From: Chitinophaga sp. 180180018-3 | GTDB taxonomy: Bacteria; Bacteroidota; Bacteroidia; Chitinophagales; Chitinophagaceae | Assembly: GCF_037893185.1 (NCBI RefSeq) | Contig: NZ_CP140772.1 | Span: 6,076,001-6,140,000, forward strand | Length of the DNA: 64,000 nt | Reading direction: 5' to 3' | In this document: one piece after another, positions 46,435 through 56,192 of the stretch | Position numbering within the stretch: the stretch's first letter is position 1 | Layout of the letters: the number at the start of each line of letters is the position of its first letter | Notes under the pieces: generated by a model | What the model was told of the DNA's origin: nothing | The model's input: the letters and a program-made list of their open reading frames with translations, nothing else | Databases searched by the model: none | Program-made: the position numbers and the translations under genes

Positions 46435-47679
46435 CTTTAATGTTCCTCCAAGTACATCAACATTTCCGTCGATGGGCTGAGTTATGTCCAGGCCAAGTAT
46501 CCGGGCTACTAACGGATATACATGTACGTTTTCAAAGGTTGGAATACGAAGGTGTTGTTTGAAATCAGGGCCCCAGGCCATGAAAATGGCGTTCATCTCT
46601 GTCAGGTTGTTATCGTATCCGTGGTGTCCCGGATTTCTTCGTTTTCCCATGCTGAAAATATAATTAGGCTCTGCCAGCAGGTAGATGTCGCCAATACGGT
46701 TATAAATATCTTCCTGCCCATAATGCCATCTTTCCGGCATATCCTTTTTCATCATAGCAGTATAATGTTGCTGATGCTGTTTCAGATAATCATAAGCGGT
46801 TTTGATATCCTGTTCATTGTTCCCGTATAACATTACACGTTCGCTACCAGTCAGTATTTTTAGTGGCTTCAGCTCCGGTACATCCGGCAGGGTGAGTACG
46901 TTTTCCGTATCTGCCTTCAGCATACCATGATCAGACACTATGATGAAATCTACCGGCAACCGGAGTTTATTCACAGCTGCCACCATTTTACCTATACTCT
47001 CATCTACCAACTGAACAGCTTTACGCACACTATCCGACTCCGGACCATAGGCATGCCCCATATGATCTACTTCCGGGAAATAAAAAGTGATCAGGTGCGG
47101 GCGCTGCTCTGCAGGAAGGCTGAGCCAGTTGACCACCTGCTGAATACGCTGATCTATACCTGTTTTTTCCTGATACCTGAAATAATAAGTGGGTCTGATA
47201 TTCTGTATGGCGCTCTCAGAGCCTACCCAGAAATAGCTGGCGCTTAGCATCTGTTGTTTTTCTGCCAATACCCACAATGGAATACCATTGTACCAGGAAC
47301 CATCCTCCACCGTTTCACGGTTGCCTACCTTGTAAATGGAATCCAGCTTACGGTCGTAGAAATGGTTATCCACAATTCCGTGACGGGCAGGATACATGCC
47401 GGTAACAATGGAATAGTGATTGGGAAAGGTCAGGGATGGAAACGAAGGCTGCATTGCGGTGGCCCGCACTCCTTCTCCGGAAAGGCGAAGCAGATTTACA
47501 GCGTTATATTTCTCTGCATAATCGTACCTGAAACCATCGATCGAAATCATGATCAGGTAAGGCTTCGACTGCTGGGAAGCACTGTTCTTTCGTCCTTCTA
47601 CGGTTAACTGGGTGGTATCCTGTGCATAACTACTGCCTGCAAATAACCATACCGCTACTAATAAAAAAATCCTTTTCAC
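46426..47679 (-). CDS. Exported nucleotide pyrophosphatase/phosphodiesterase (ENPP family)
   Basis: A 417-residue secreted enzyme of the alkaline phosphatase superfamily. After the signal peptide (LLVAVWLFAGSSYAQ) come the metal-binding start PYLIMISIDGFRYDY, the nucleophile Thr in QPSFPSLTFPNHYSIVTGMYP, HGIVDNHFYD, PEVDHMGHAYGPES and VDFIIVSDHGML, all in the order of type I phosphodiesterases. It likely hydrolyses nucleotides or other phosphodiesters in the periplasm. It stands alone. Confidence 0.92.
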   Translation of the reverse strand: MKRIFLLVAVWLFAGSSYAQDTTQLTVEGRKNSASQQSKPYLIMISIDGFRYDYAEKYNAVNLLRLSGEGVRATAMQPSFPSLTFPNHYSIVTGMYPARHGIVDNHFYDRKLDSIYKVGNRETVEDGSWYNGIPLWVLAEKQQMLSASYFWVGSESAIQNIRPTYYFRYQEKTGIDQRIQQVVNWLSLPAEQRPHLITFYFPEVDHMGHAYGPESDSVRKAVQLVDESIGKMVAAVNKLRLPVDFIIVSDHGMLKADTENVLTLPDVPELKPLKILTGSERVMLYGNNEQDIKTAYDYLKQHQQHYTAMMKKDMPERWHYGQEDIYNRIGDIYLLAEPNYIFSMGKRRNPGHHGYDNNLTEMNAIFMAWGPDFKQHLRIPTFENVHVYPLVARILGLDITQPIDGNVDVLGGTLKSL

Positions 47680-47847
47680 GTTTCTTATTTTAGTTGTAAC
47701 CGGGGTTGTATCACAAACAAGGAAGGCTGCAAATTAGAAAACTATTTCCAACTCACTTCAGCAATTAAACGACTTAAACACATACAACATTAAACTAATT
47801 AAATATTTTAATATATATTAGCCATTTGAAAAACTGATAAGACAACC

Positions 47848-48360
47848 ATGTCTGATTACACCTTTATCAGAACAAACGAATATCACATGCTACAGGACGC
47901 CCTGAAAGCACACCGGCGGCAGCTGATCAGGTCAGGGCTGACAGGGCTGGGATTATTGCTGGCAGCCGGTCTGGTACCACAGGCGTATCTTTACAGTGTT
48001 GAAGTACTGGATGATATCGATGAGTTGTTGTTGTCTTTCAAAAATCCATGGTACTGGTTGTGGTTGTTAGGACTTGTTGCGGTACTTATCTTCCTGTATC
48101 TAAAGGCAACGGATATACGCTATTGGGCTATAAAAAAGGATCTGGCAGCCTTGCAGAAGGGCACCTTACAGGCTCCGATGGAAGCTTTATACCTGGAGAA
48201 AAATAATACACAGACCCACATTATGTTGTTACTGGAAGATAATAAAAGGCGGCTGTTTTACTGGATGCAGGGAGCACTGCAGGATTTTGAAGCCGGACAA
48301 CTGGTGGAAGTCACCTATGCACGTTATTCCCGTGTGATCATCAGTATCAGTAAAATATAA
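47848..48360 (+). CDS. Two-helix membrane protein of unknown function
   Basis: A 170-residue protein with two transmembrane helices (GLTGLGLLLAAGLVPQAYL and WYWLWLLGLVAVLIFLYLKA), then a cytoplasmic beta-rich tail of about 80 residues (NTQTHIMLLLEDNKRRLFYWM and FEAGQLVEVTYARYSRVIISI). I do not recognise it. The tail looks like a small barrel, as in some Bacteroidota membrane proteins that have a PH-like or OB-like end, but this is speculative. Confidence 0.7.
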   Translation: MSDYTFIRTNEYHMLQDALKAHRRQLIRSGLTGLGLLLAAGLVPQAYLYSVEVLDDIDELLLSFKNPWYWLWLLGLVAVLIFLYLKATDIRYWAIKKDLAALQKGTLQAPMEALYLEKNNTQTHIMLLLEDNKRRLFYWMQGALQDFEAGQLVEVTYARYSRVIISISKI

Positions 48361-48523
48361 TAACATCATTCCCAACTTACTAAGATCAAAAGATTTACAG
48401 GAATAAAATAAATTGTATATATCTTGCCGCCCGAATACAGAAAGCATTCTGTACTGTTATTAACTGTTACAAATATTGACCAAATAAAACCTCAACACTG
48501 AATCTTTAATTTAAAACAACCTT

Positions 48524-49351
48524 ATGTTACCTATCAAGAAAAGCTGGCTGATGCCTGCGGGTATTGCATGCTTTGTTTTTGCTGCCTGTGGTTCTGACAA
48601 AAGCACTGACCCAACACCTTCAAATGATGCCTACATTGTAAAAAGTATTGCAGTAGACGGCCAGATGGCCGACAGTTTTGTTTATGTGAATAACCAGATC
48701 ACAGAAACCTGGGCCTTCGTTGACAACGGAGAGAAGATAAAAACATTGTACACTTATGACAACAACGGCCGGGTAGTGTTGGGAAAATCCACCTCTACCA
48801 AGTCGGGTTCCACTATAGATTCGCTCGTATGGCAAAGTGATAAAGCTATCCTGTACAAACAAGGTTTCGACAATTCAGGTGTCAATACCCGTAAAGATAC
48901 GCTTACACTGAAAGTTAATGGTTCAGGTATGATGGCCAGGATAGGTTATGAGGATACCGTAAGACGCAACGATAGTAAATATTTGTACTACCTGGAATTC
49001 ACTTACACAGGCAATAATGTCACCGGCTTCCATCAGCACGATTTTTATACAGGTTTAGGTCCTACCATAGAAAATGACGCAAAAGCTACGTTGGAATATG
49101 GGCAGTTAATCAATCCGCTGGCGCCATACCTCATCAAAAATCCGCTGCTGGCATATGAAATGATGGATGCATACGGTCCGTGGCTGATGAGCGCCAACAA
49201 CGCTGTTAAAATAACGGATACACCTGCCGGAGAACTTTCTGCTACCATAACAAGCACACCTCTCGCTGGCAGCAATGTGATACAATTATCGAAAGCCGCT
49301 ACCGCAAAGGACGTTTCTATATATTACTTTTCACTGGCTAAGAAACCCTGA
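48524..49351 (+). CDS. Surface or periplasmic lipoprotein of unknown function
   Basis: A 275-residue lipoprotein: signal WLMPAGIACFVFAACGSDK with a Cys followed by GSDKSTD, a sequence that fits the Bacteroidota surface-export rule only partly. The rest is beta-rich, with many Thr and Asn (IKTLYTYDNNGRVVLGKST, YLEFTYTGNNVTGFHQHDFY) like YD-repeat-type DUF4595 lipoproteins, which is a tentative comparison. No partner gene is seen. Confidence 0.78.
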   Translation: MLPIKKSWLMPAGIACFVFAACGSDKSTDPTPSNDAYIVKSIAVDGQMADSFVYVNNQITETWAFVDNGEKIKTLYTYDNNGRVVLGKSTSTKSGSTIDSLVWQSDKAILYKQGFDNSGVNTRKDTLTLKVNGSGMMARIGYEDTVRRNDSKYLYYLEFTYTGNNVTGFHQHDFYTGLGPTIENDAKATLEYGQLINPLAPYLIKNPLLAYEMMDAYGPWLMSANNAVKITDTPAGELSATITSTPLAGSNVIQLSKAATAKDVSIYYFSLAKKP

Positions 49352-49377
49352 TAAGCATTAAGAACAGGGAATATAGC

Positions 49378-49447
49378 ATTAAGAAATAAAGCGAAGACCT
49401 TAGCGATGGATAGCACCTTTGCTGAGGTTTTTGCTTTATTTCTTAAT
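49378..49447. repeat. Dispersed palindromic element, copy 11 (decayed right arm)
   Basis: Left arm ATTAAGAAATAAA plus the consensus core GCGAAGACCTTAGCGA. The right side reads TTTGCTGAGGTTTTTGC instead of CGCTAAGGTCTTCGC, with several transitions, although the outer arm TTTATTTCTTAAT is intact. Here the pairing is clearly weakened on one side, unlike in most other copies. Confidence 0.8.
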
Positions 49448-49488
49448 TCTGCCGATAAATGCTGATTTTTGCAGGTAAATCATCTGCT

Positions 49489-49839
49489 ATGACCCTCGCT
49501 CAATTTCAGGAATATTGTATTGCGCTGCCCGGAGTTACCGAAGAATTTCCTTTTGGAGACGAAATCCTCGTTTATAAAGTACGTGGTAAAGTGTTTGCCC
49601 TTGGCGGGATCACTGAATTCAGTAGCATCAACCTGAAATCAGATCCGGATGAAGCCATTGAGCTCCGTGAACGCTATGAGGGCGTTACACCCGGCTATCA
49701 TATGAATAAAAAACACTGGAATACAGTGGATCTGCATGCCGGTATTTCCAACAGGTTAATCATGGAATGGATCCGGAAATCCTACGATCTTGTAGTGGCT
49801 AGTCTTCCTAAAAAAGAAAGAGAAAAGCTTGGCAAGTAA
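49489..49839 (+). CDS. MmcQ/YjbR-family protein
   Basis: A 116-residue protein of the MmcQ/YjbR fold, a small domain with a CyaY-like topology of unsure DNA-binding role. Typical sequence: YCIALPGVTEEFPFGDEILVYKVRGKVFAL, then LKSDPDEAIELRERYEGVTPGYHMNKKHWNTV and IRKSYDLVVASLP. The start at 49489 (MTLAQFQEY) is preferred over the ATG at 49459, which lies in the promoter-like TGATTTTTG area. Function unknown. Confidence 0.85.
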   Translation: MTLAQFQEYCIALPGVTEEFPFGDEILVYKVRGKVFALGGITEFSSINLKSDPDEAIELRERYEGVTPGYHMNKKHWNTVDLHAGISNRLIMEWIRKSYDLVVASLPKKEREKLGK

Positions 49840-49914
49840 TCGCGTTCATTATTTCGATAACACCTGTTTCAATTTTTCACTACTTTAGTTGCTATCAAAT
49901 CAAAAAAACTGTTT

Positions 49915-51810
49915 ATGAGAAAATGGCTGCTGCTGGCCTGCACCGTGGCATTTTTATTCCCCGCTGCATGTAAAGCAATTAACCAGGATTCGCTCTGGAT
50001 GTATCAAAACTACACCAAGAAAGAAGTGTATATCACGATGCGCGACGGTGTCCGGCTGTTCACTTCTATCTATCTTCCTAAAGATCAGTCGGAGAAACAT
50101 CCGATATTGATGACCCGTACTCCTTATTCTGCTTCTCCCTATGGTACAGAGGCGTTTCGTCCGCTGTACAAAAATCACTACAAGGAATACCTGAAAGAAG
50201 GTTATATCATGGTAATCCAGGACGTTCGCGGTACCTGGATGAGTGAAGGTAAGTTTGTAAACGTAAGGCCTTTCAACCCGAACAAGAAAGGAAAAAATGA
50301 TATTGATGAAGCCAGCGATACTTACGATACTATCGACTGGCTGGTAAAAAACCTGCCTGGCAACAATGGTAATGTAGGCATCTTTGGTATTTCCTATCCC
50401 GGCTTTTACTCCACTATGGGAGCACTCAGCAGCCATCCGGCGCTGAAAGCAGTGAGCCCGCAGGCTCCGGTGACCGACTGGTTCATCGGCGATGATTTCC
50501 ATCACAATGGCGCTTTCTTTATTTCAGATGCCTTCTCTTTCTACACCGGGTTCGATCATCCGCATCCCGGACCCACTACGCAAGGCCCTAAAGGATTCGA
50601 TTATTATACACACGATATTTATAAATTCTACCTGGAAACCGGCGCTCTACCCAACTTCGCCAAACTAATCGGCGATAGCGTGGCTTTCTGGAAAGAAATG
50701 TATGAGCATCCTACTTACGACAACTGGTGGCAGGCACGCAATGTGCGCAACTTCCTCACGAATGTGAAACCCGCTATGCTGGAAGTAGGCGGCGTGTTTG
50801 ATGCAGAAGACTGCTTCGGTGCATGGAATACGTATAAAGCAATTGAGGAGAAAAGCCCCTCCACTAATAACCGTATCGTAATGGGCCCCTGGTACCACGG
50901 TCAGTGGTCATCTAACGATGGTACTCACCTGGGTAATGTGCGTTTTGGCAGCAATACGGCGGAATATTATTCCAAAAACATCGAAATTCCTTTCTTCAAT
51001 TATTACCTGAAAGGTAAAGGGCAGTCCCCTGATATTGCGGAAGCCACTATCTTTTTTACCGGAGAAAATAAATGGAAACAATTCCCGAAATGGCCTCCGG
51101 CAGGCATGTCGGAAAAGCCGGTATACCTGCAGGAAAACGGTAAGCTCTCTTTCAGCAAACCCACTGTTTCCAACAGTTTCAGCGAATATGTAAGCGATCC
51201 TTCCAAACCAGTACCGTACACCGAAGATGTACACTTTAACCGCACGATCAACTACATGACCGATGATCAGCGTTTCGCCTCCCGCAGACCAGACGTTGCC
51301 GTATTCGAAAGTGAAGTACTTGACAAAGACGTCACACTGGCCGGCCCCGTAATTGCAGAACTGGTAGCCAGCACCAGTACCACCGATGCCGACTTCGTTG
51401 TAAAGGTGATAGATGTTTTTCCGGATGACTTCAAATACGAAGAGGATGCCAGCAGCGAGCATCGCCGGATACCTACCTCCACTTATCCCATGGGCGGTTA
51501 CCAGATGCTGGTACGTGGAGAAATCATGAGAGGCAAATTCCGCAACAGCTTCGAAAAACCAGTAGCTTTTGTTCCGAACCAGCCCTCAAAAGTGAAATTT
51601 ACCATGCCTGATGTGGCCCATACCTTCCAGAAGGGGCATAAGATGATGATACAGATCCAGAGCAGCTGGTTCCCGCTGGCAGATCGTAATCCCCAGCAAT
51701 TCATGGACATCTATAAAGCCACTGACAAAGATTTTAAGAAGGCAACAATAAAGATTTATCATGATGCAGCGCATCCGTCTAATGTGTTGCTACCTGTTGT
51801 TGAGAATTAA
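49915..51810 (+). CDS. Secreted CocE/NonD-family hydrolase (X-Pro dipeptidyl-peptidase S15)
   Basis: A 631-residue exported serine hydrolase. A lipoprotein-like signal ends in LFPAACKA. The alpha/beta-hydrolase domain has MRDGVRLFTSIYLPKD, VIQDVRGTWMSEG (oxyanion region), the nucleophile elbow FGISYPGFYSTMGALSSHP, and GPWYHGQWSS with the His. The C-terminal jelly-roll X-Pro peptidase domain includes YMTDDQRFASRRPDVAVFESE and AGPVIAELVAST. Members act as glutaryl-7-ACA acylases, cocaine esterases or dipeptidases; the substrate here is unknown. Confidence 0.9.
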   Translation: MRKWLLLACTVAFLFPAACKAINQDSLWMYQNYTKKEVYITMRDGVRLFTSIYLPKDQSEKHPILMTRTPYSASPYGTEAFRPLYKNHYKEYLKEGYIMVIQDVRGTWMSEGKFVNVRPFNPNKKGKNDIDEASDTYDTIDWLVKNLPGNNGNVGIFGISYPGFYSTMGALSSHPALKAVSPQAPVTDWFIGDDFHHNGAFFISDAFSFYTGFDHPHPGPTTQGPKGFDYYTHDIYKFYLETGALPNFAKLIGDSVAFWKEMYEHPTYDNWWQARNVRNFLTNVKPAMLEVGGVFDAEDCFGAWNTYKAIEEKSPSTNNRIVMGPWYHGQWSSNDGTHLGNVRFGSNTAEYYSKNIEIPFFNYYLKGKGQSPDIAEATIFFTGENKWKQFPKWPPAGMSEKPVYLQENGKLSFSKPTVSNSFSEYVSDPSKPVPYTEDVHFNRTINYMTDDQRFASRRPDVAVFESEVLDKDVTLAGPVIAELVASTSTTDADFVVKVIDVFPDDFKYEEDASSEHRRIPTSTYPMGGYQMLVRGEIMRGKFRNSFEKPVAFVPNQPSKVKFTMPDVAHTFQKGHKMMIQIQSSWFPLADRNPQQFMDIYKATDKDFKKATIKIYHDAAHPSNVLLPVVEN

Positions 51811-51979
51811 GCATTGAGAATATAACATTAACCAGCTATACATCTTCATAGCACGCAAATTAACGCTAAGTGAGGAACAAGTATTATGTCAGATTGTTCA
51901 CCCTGGTTGGAAAAGCCCTGTCCTCGGAAATACTTAATTGATTAACTTGCAACCTACATTAAAAACCCTGACTTCATTT

Positions 51980-52696
51980 ATGTACAAGAAATACCTGTTT
52001 ATAGGAGCGCTGGGATGCCTGTGTACACAAGGCTTCAGCCAAACCAAACCTACACCTAAGAAACCAGTAGCCAAAGCCGCCGTGAAGGCGCCGGTATTAA
52101 AAACCCGGATCGACTCGGTAAGCTATGGTATAGGGGTTAGCATTGCAGAAAATCTGAAGGCACAGGGACTGGAAAATGTTAACACAGCCGTACTGGCGAA
52201 GGCGATACAGGAAACGCTGAAAAATCAGCCACAAATACTATCAAAAGAACAAATTGATATGAGCATAAGCAATTACCTGCAACAGCTGAAAGCAGAGAAA
52301 ACAGCAAAGAACCGTGAAGCAGGACTGAAGTTCCTGGCTGAAAACAAAACCAAGCCGGGCGTAGTAACCCTGCCTGATGGCTTACAATACCAGATCCTGA
52401 AAGAAGGTAATGGTCCTAAGCCTACCGCCAATGATAAAGTGAAAACACATTACCACGGCACACTGATCGATGGTACTGTATTCGATAGTTCTGTGGATAG
52501 AGGACAGCCTATTTCTTTCCCGGTAAGCGGTGTAATCAAAGGATGGACAGAAGCCCTGCAACTCATGCCGGTAGGCTCTAAATGGCGCCTGTTCATTCCG
52601 TCGGAGCTGGCTTACGGCGACCGTGGCGCAGGCCCGAAGATTGGTCCGGGTGCAGCATTGATATTTGATGTTGAGCTGCTGGCAATAGAGCAATAA
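51980..52696 (+). CDS. FKBP-type peptidyl-prolyl cis-trans isomerase, exported
   Basis: A 238-residue FkpA/Mip-like foldase. The start at 51980 gives the signal MYKKYLFIGALGCLCTQGFSQ; the longer frame would begin with TTG. A Lys/Pro-rich linker leads into a helical dimerisation domain (RIDSVSYGIGVSIAENLKAQG) and then the FKBP domain, LPDGLQYQILKEGNGPKPTAND, HYHGTLIDGTVFDSS, GVIKGWTEALQLMPVGSKW and IPSELAYGDRGAGPKIGPGAAL (read in two halves). It assists proline-limited folding in the periplasm. Confidence 0.94.
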   Translation: MYKKYLFIGALGCLCTQGFSQTKPTPKKPVAKAAVKAPVLKTRIDSVSYGIGVSIAENLKAQGLENVNTAVLAKAIQETLKNQPQILSKEQIDMSISNYLQQLKAEKTAKNREAGLKFLAENKTKPGVVTLPDGLQYQILKEGNGPKPTANDKVKTHYHGTLIDGTVFDSSVDRGQPISFPVSGVIKGWTEALQLMPVGSKWRLFIPSELAYGDRGAGPKIGPGAALIFDVELLAIEQ

Positions 52697-52697
52697 A

Positions 52698-52793
52698 GAA
52701 TTACGAATTACGAAATAGAGCGAAGACCTTAGCAATTGATAATTATTCGCTAAGGTCTTCGCTCTATTTCGTAATTCGTAATTCCTAATTCTT
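52698..52793. repeat. Dispersed palindromic element, copy 12
   Basis: Outer arm AAGAATTACGAATTACGAAA, inner arm TAGAGCGAAGACCTTAGC, and the matching right side with GCTAAGGTCTTCGCTCTA and TTTCGTAATTCGTAATTC. Nearly perfect pairing except at the loop edge (CAAT against TTCG). It fills the gap between the FKBP gene and the end of the aromatic operon. Confidence 0.9.
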
Positions 52794-52795
52794 TA

Positions 52796-53794
52796 CTACT
52801 GCTTAAACACCCGCGGTCTGCGTTGTTCCAGCAGCACAAAATCGGCCAGTACCATAGCTGTTACGGCTTCCAGTACTACCGGTACGCGGAGCGCAATACA
52901 GAGGTCGTGGCGACCTTTCACACTGAAGGTCTCCACTTCTCCGGTTTTGATATTGAGTGTTTGTTGTTCTTTAGGCGTACTGGACGTAGGTTTCACAGCA
53001 ATACGGAATACCAGCGGGTTGCCGTTGGTGATACCGCCAACTACGCCACCTGCGTTATTGGTAGCCGTTTTCCCGGTTTTATCGATAATGGGATCATTAT
53101 GTTCCAGGCCTTTCATTTTAGCGGCAGCAAAGCCGGCGCCAAATTCAATACCTTTTACCGCCGGGATCGCGAATACGGCATGTGCCAGCGATGATTCCAG
53201 TGAATCGAAGAAAGGTTCACCCAAACCAATAGGCAATCCGTCTACCACGCATTCCACGATACCTCCCACAGAATCTTTTGCAGCAATAGCTGCTTCCAGT
53301 CCTGCTTCCGGATCGGGGTTACCGCCTACTTCCTTAATGACGGCATTCACCTGGATGCTTTCTCCCAATATCTTTTTGGCGATCACCCCGGCAGCTACCA
53401 GGTTCAGGGTAAGCCTGCCGCTGAAATGCCCGCCGCCACGATAATCTTCAAAGCCGCCGAATTTTTCGGTAGCTACGAAATCAGCATGTCCCGGACGGGG
53501 AAATTCACGCAGCTTTTCATAATCGGTACTGCGTGTATTATTATTCTCGAAAAGAATCGTCAACGGAGCTCCGGTGGTGTAATCATTGAAAACACCTGAT
53601 TTGATAAAAGGAAGGTCTTCTTCCTTGCGGGGAGTGGTGCCCCTGGCACCGCCCTTGCGGCGCTCCAGATCGGCCAGGAAATCTTCCTGCTTCAAAGGAA
53701 TACCAGCCGGTACCCCGTCTATATTCACGCCAACACTGGCGCCATGCGATTCTCCAAAAACATTTACCCTGAATAATCTGCCAAAACTGTTCAC
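52796..53794 (-). CDS. aroC: Chorismate synthase
   Basis: A 332-residue FMN-dependent enzyme that removes phosphate from EPSP to give chorismate. Motifs: FRVNVFGESHGASVGVNIDGVPAG, RRKGGARGTTPRKEEDLPFIKSGVF (read in two parts), FPRPGHADFVATEKFGGFEDYRGGGHFSGR in pieces, GKTATNNAGGVVGGITNGNPLVFR and GRHDLCIALRVPVVLEAVTAMVLADF. The start is taken as GTG at 53794 (reading MNSFGRLFRVNVFGE) because that matches the family beginning; no ATG fits. Last gene of the seven-gene operon. Confidence 0.95.
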   Translation of the reverse strand: MNSFGRLFRVNVFGESHGASVGVNIDGVPAGIPLKQEDFLADLERRKGGARGTTPRKEEDLPFIKSGVFNDYTTGAPLTILFENNNTRSTDYEKLREFPRPGHADFVATEKFGGFEDYRGGGHFSGRLTLNLVAAGVIAKKILGESIQVNAVIKEVGGNPDPEAGLEAAIAAKDSVGGIVECVVDGLPIGLGEPFFDSLESSLAHAVFAIPAVKGIEFGAGFAAAKMKGLEHNDPIIDKTGKTATNNAGGVVGGITNGNPLVFRIAVKPTSSTPKEQQTLNIKTGEVETFSVKGRHDLCIALRVPVVLEAVTAMVLADFVLLEQRRPRVFKQ

Positions 53795-53845
53795 ACACTG
53801 ATGATTTAAAATGATAAAAAGCTGATGCCGGTAAGACGTCAACGG

Positions 53846-55108
53846 CTATACGTTAACGGCTACATGAGCGCCCAGCAATTCCAGGTGGTCATAAAACTCC
53901 GGATAGGATTTATTGATAGCTTCTGCATTATCAATCACTACAGGGCCATCGGCCGTTAATGCAGCAACAGCGCAGGCCATCGCAATACGGTGATCGTTAT
54001 GAGAATGCACCTGTGCGCCTTTGATACCGGTACCTCCATGCACGAGCATCAGATCGCCTTCGAGATCGATGCTGATACCCATTTTTCCGAATTCCTGTTG
54101 CAGGGTCAGCCCACGGTCGCTCTCCTTATGCGCCAGGCGGCTCACTCCTTTTATTTTCGTAGTACCGTTACAGTTAGCAGCCAGCGCTACCAGCGGAGGA
54201 AACAGATCAGGGCAATCAGTAGCATCAAATTCAAAAGCTTTCAGGTCACCTTTTACGATATTCACGGTGAACACGCCCGACATCATCTGGGTACCTGCTT
54301 TCTCCAGGGCTTCCAGGATGGCTTTATCCGACTGTGCAGAAGAAGTATTCAGATGCTGTACTTCCGCTTTACCAGCTACTGCAGCTGCTACCAGCAAAAA
54401 TGCGGCGCCACTCCAGTCGCCTTCCACCGTGTAATCGCATGACTTGTAAGCCTGTTGCGGTCCGAAGTGAAATGTTTCGAAATTCTTTTCTTCCACCCGT
54501 ACTCCGAAGTGCGCCATCAGCTGAAGGGTCAGCGCAATGTAAGGTTTGCTTTTCAGGTCTTTTACGGTGATAGTCACATTTTCAGCAGCAGCCCCATAAG
54601 CCATGAGCAGCCCGGTGAGAAACTGGGAGCTCAGCGATCCGTCGATGGTAATATCTTTAGGCTGCAGCGGTCCCTGTATATGCAGGGGAAGCTTGCCGCC
54701 GTTGGTAGTACATTTTACATCCAGTTGTGGCAGTACCTGTTCAAAAAAATCCATCGGGCGGGTAGTTAAGCTGCCGTGCCCTTCAATCGTAATAGGCAGT
54801 GACGATAATGCTGCGATGGGCGTGAACATACGAATGCCCAGGCCTGATTCACCGCAGTTGATCTCATCGTAGAAAGGGTGCACACCATTGCTGGTAATCT
54901 CAAAGAAATCGTGTTCCCTTTTGATCTTTGCGCCGAGGTTTTCAGCTACTTCCAGAGCGGCCAGGCAGTCGTTGCTAAGGCCCGGATTACGGATAATCGT
55001 TTTTCCCTTAGCCAGCAAAGCCGCTGCCACAGCGCGTTGCATGGCGCTTTTGGAAGGATTGGCCGTAACAGAGCCTTTAATGGTAGCTGGTGATACAGTA
55101 ACTTGCAT
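53846..55108 (-). CDS. aroA: 3-phosphoshikimate 1-carboxyvinyltransferase (EPSP synthase)
   Basis: A 420-residue enzyme joining shikimate 3-phosphate and PEP. It starts MQVTVSPATIKGSVTANPSKS. Family motifs present are SKSAMQRAVAAALLAKG, NCGESGLGIRMFTPIAAL, LPLHIQGPLQPKDITIDGSLS, SLSSQFLTGLLMAYGAA, and SHNDHRIAMACAVAAL near the C terminus. Fits class I/II AroA length. It lies 51 bases upstream of aroC and 35 bases downstream of aroB. Confidence 0.95.
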   Translation of the reverse strand: MQVTVSPATIKGSVTANPSKSAMQRAVAAALLAKGKTIIRNPGLSNDCLAALEVAENLGAKIKREHDFFEITSNGVHPFYDEINCGESGLGIRMFTPIAALSSLPITIEGHGSLTTRPMDFFEQVLPQLDVKCTTNGGKLPLHIQGPLQPKDITIDGSLSSQFLTGLLMAYGAAAENVTITVKDLKSKPYIALTLQLMAHFGVRVEEKNFETFHFGPQQAYKSCDYTVEGDWSGAAFLLVAAAVAGKAEVQHLNTSSAQSDKAILEALEKAGTQMMSGVFTVNIVKGDLKAFEFDATDCPDLFPPLVALAANCNGTTKIKGVSRLAHKESDRGLTLQQEFGKMGISIDLEGDLMLVHGGTGIKGAQVHSHNDHRIAMACAVAALTADGPVVIDNAEAINKSYPEFYDHLELLGAHVAVNV

Positions 55109-55143
55109 ATATATTTCGTCTGCCTTTAGTTAATTAAAAAGAT

Positions 55144-56172
55144 TTATAATTCCTGCAGTAACAGCTTCAGCTCTGCAATTGGAATAGGCATAGTGGTGGC
55201 CTTTCCTATCTCTTCCAGCAATACAAAATGAATGACATCCTTCTCTCTTTTTTTATCCAGTTTGAAGATATCAAACACCGCATCTTTATCGGATGTAAAA
55301 GCTACGGGAAGCTGATAGTCGGTAAGCAGGCGAATCAGCCGGATGGTGCTGCTGTTCGGCAGGTCCATCAGTTTTTCGGAAAAGCGGGTTGCTGCCACCA
55401 TTCCTATAGCCACTGCTTTACCATGTGCAATATGTTCCAGTTTTTCCACTGCATGCCCCAGCGTATGGCCAAAGTTGAGCCAGCGACGGGGGCCGTTTTC
55501 CAGCTCATCTTCCAGTACTACTTGGGTTTTGGCTGCAACAGATTTCTCCACCAGATATTCCAGCACGGCTACATCGCGTGCCAACGCCCTTTCCTTATGT
55601 TCTTCCAGATAATCAAATAATTCCGCATCCATGATGCAGGCATATTTAATGATCTCTGCAAATCCGTTATGCCATTCTTCTGCCGGCATTGTCAGGGGCA
55701 GGGAATAATCGAAAAGAATGAACTGCGGCTGACGGATAATTCCCAGCAGGTTTTTCTGCCTGCCATGACTGATCCCATTTTTGCCACCAATAGAAGCATC
55801 TACCTGAGCCAGCAATGTAGTAGGTACAAAGCCAAAAGGAATACCGCGCATGTATATACTGGCGGCGAACCCGGCTACGTCGGTCATCATACCGCCCCCG
55901 ATACCTACAAGGGTAGTTTTACGATCTGCTTCAAAACCAATGAGCCCGTCGATGATCTTTTCCACCGTTGCCATATTCTTCACCTCTTCTCCGGCTGGCA
56001 CCACAATTTTTTTCCATTCGTGCAGGTGATGACCATGAAAGCGTTCCACATTTTCATCTATCACCAGTACAGCCCGGTGGCGGTCGACATGGTTACCCAA
56101 TTGCTGCAGACTTTCACCGAGAAAATACGTGGTTTCCGTTTGTTGAAACCTGTGGACTTGTTTTACGGACAT
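55144..56172 (-). CDS. aroB: 3-dehydroquinate synthase
   Basis: A 342-residue NAD- and metal-dependent enzyme that closes the carbocyclic ring in the second shikimate step. Motifs: VPAGEEVKNMATVEKIIDGL, TTLVGIGGGMMTDVAGFAASIYMRG (nucleotide site), FVPTTLLAQVDASIGGKNGI, EIIKYACIMDAELFDYLEE and RRWLNFGHTLGHAVEKLEHIAHGKAVAIGM (the HxxxH zinc region, in pieces). Preceded by a 99-base gap that has its own hairpin. Confidence 0.95.
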   Translation of the reverse strand: MSVKQVHRFQQTETTYFLGESLQQLGNHVDRHRAVLVIDENVERFHGHHLHEWKKIVVPAGEEVKNMATVEKIIDGLIGFEADRKTTLVGIGGGMMTDVAGFAASIYMRGIPFGFVPTTLLAQVDASIGGKNGISHGRQKNLLGIIRQPQFILFDYSLPLTMPAEEWHNGFAEIIKYACIMDAELFDYLEEHKERALARDVAVLEYLVEKSVAAKTQVVLEDELENGPRRWLNFGHTLGHAVEKLEHIAHGKAVAIGMVAATRFSEKLMDLPNSSTIRLIRLLTDYQLPVAFTSDKDAVFDIFKLDKKREKDVIHFVLLEEIGKATTMPIPIAELKLLLQEL

Positions 56173-56192
56173 GAAGAAAGGGTTTATCCTTT

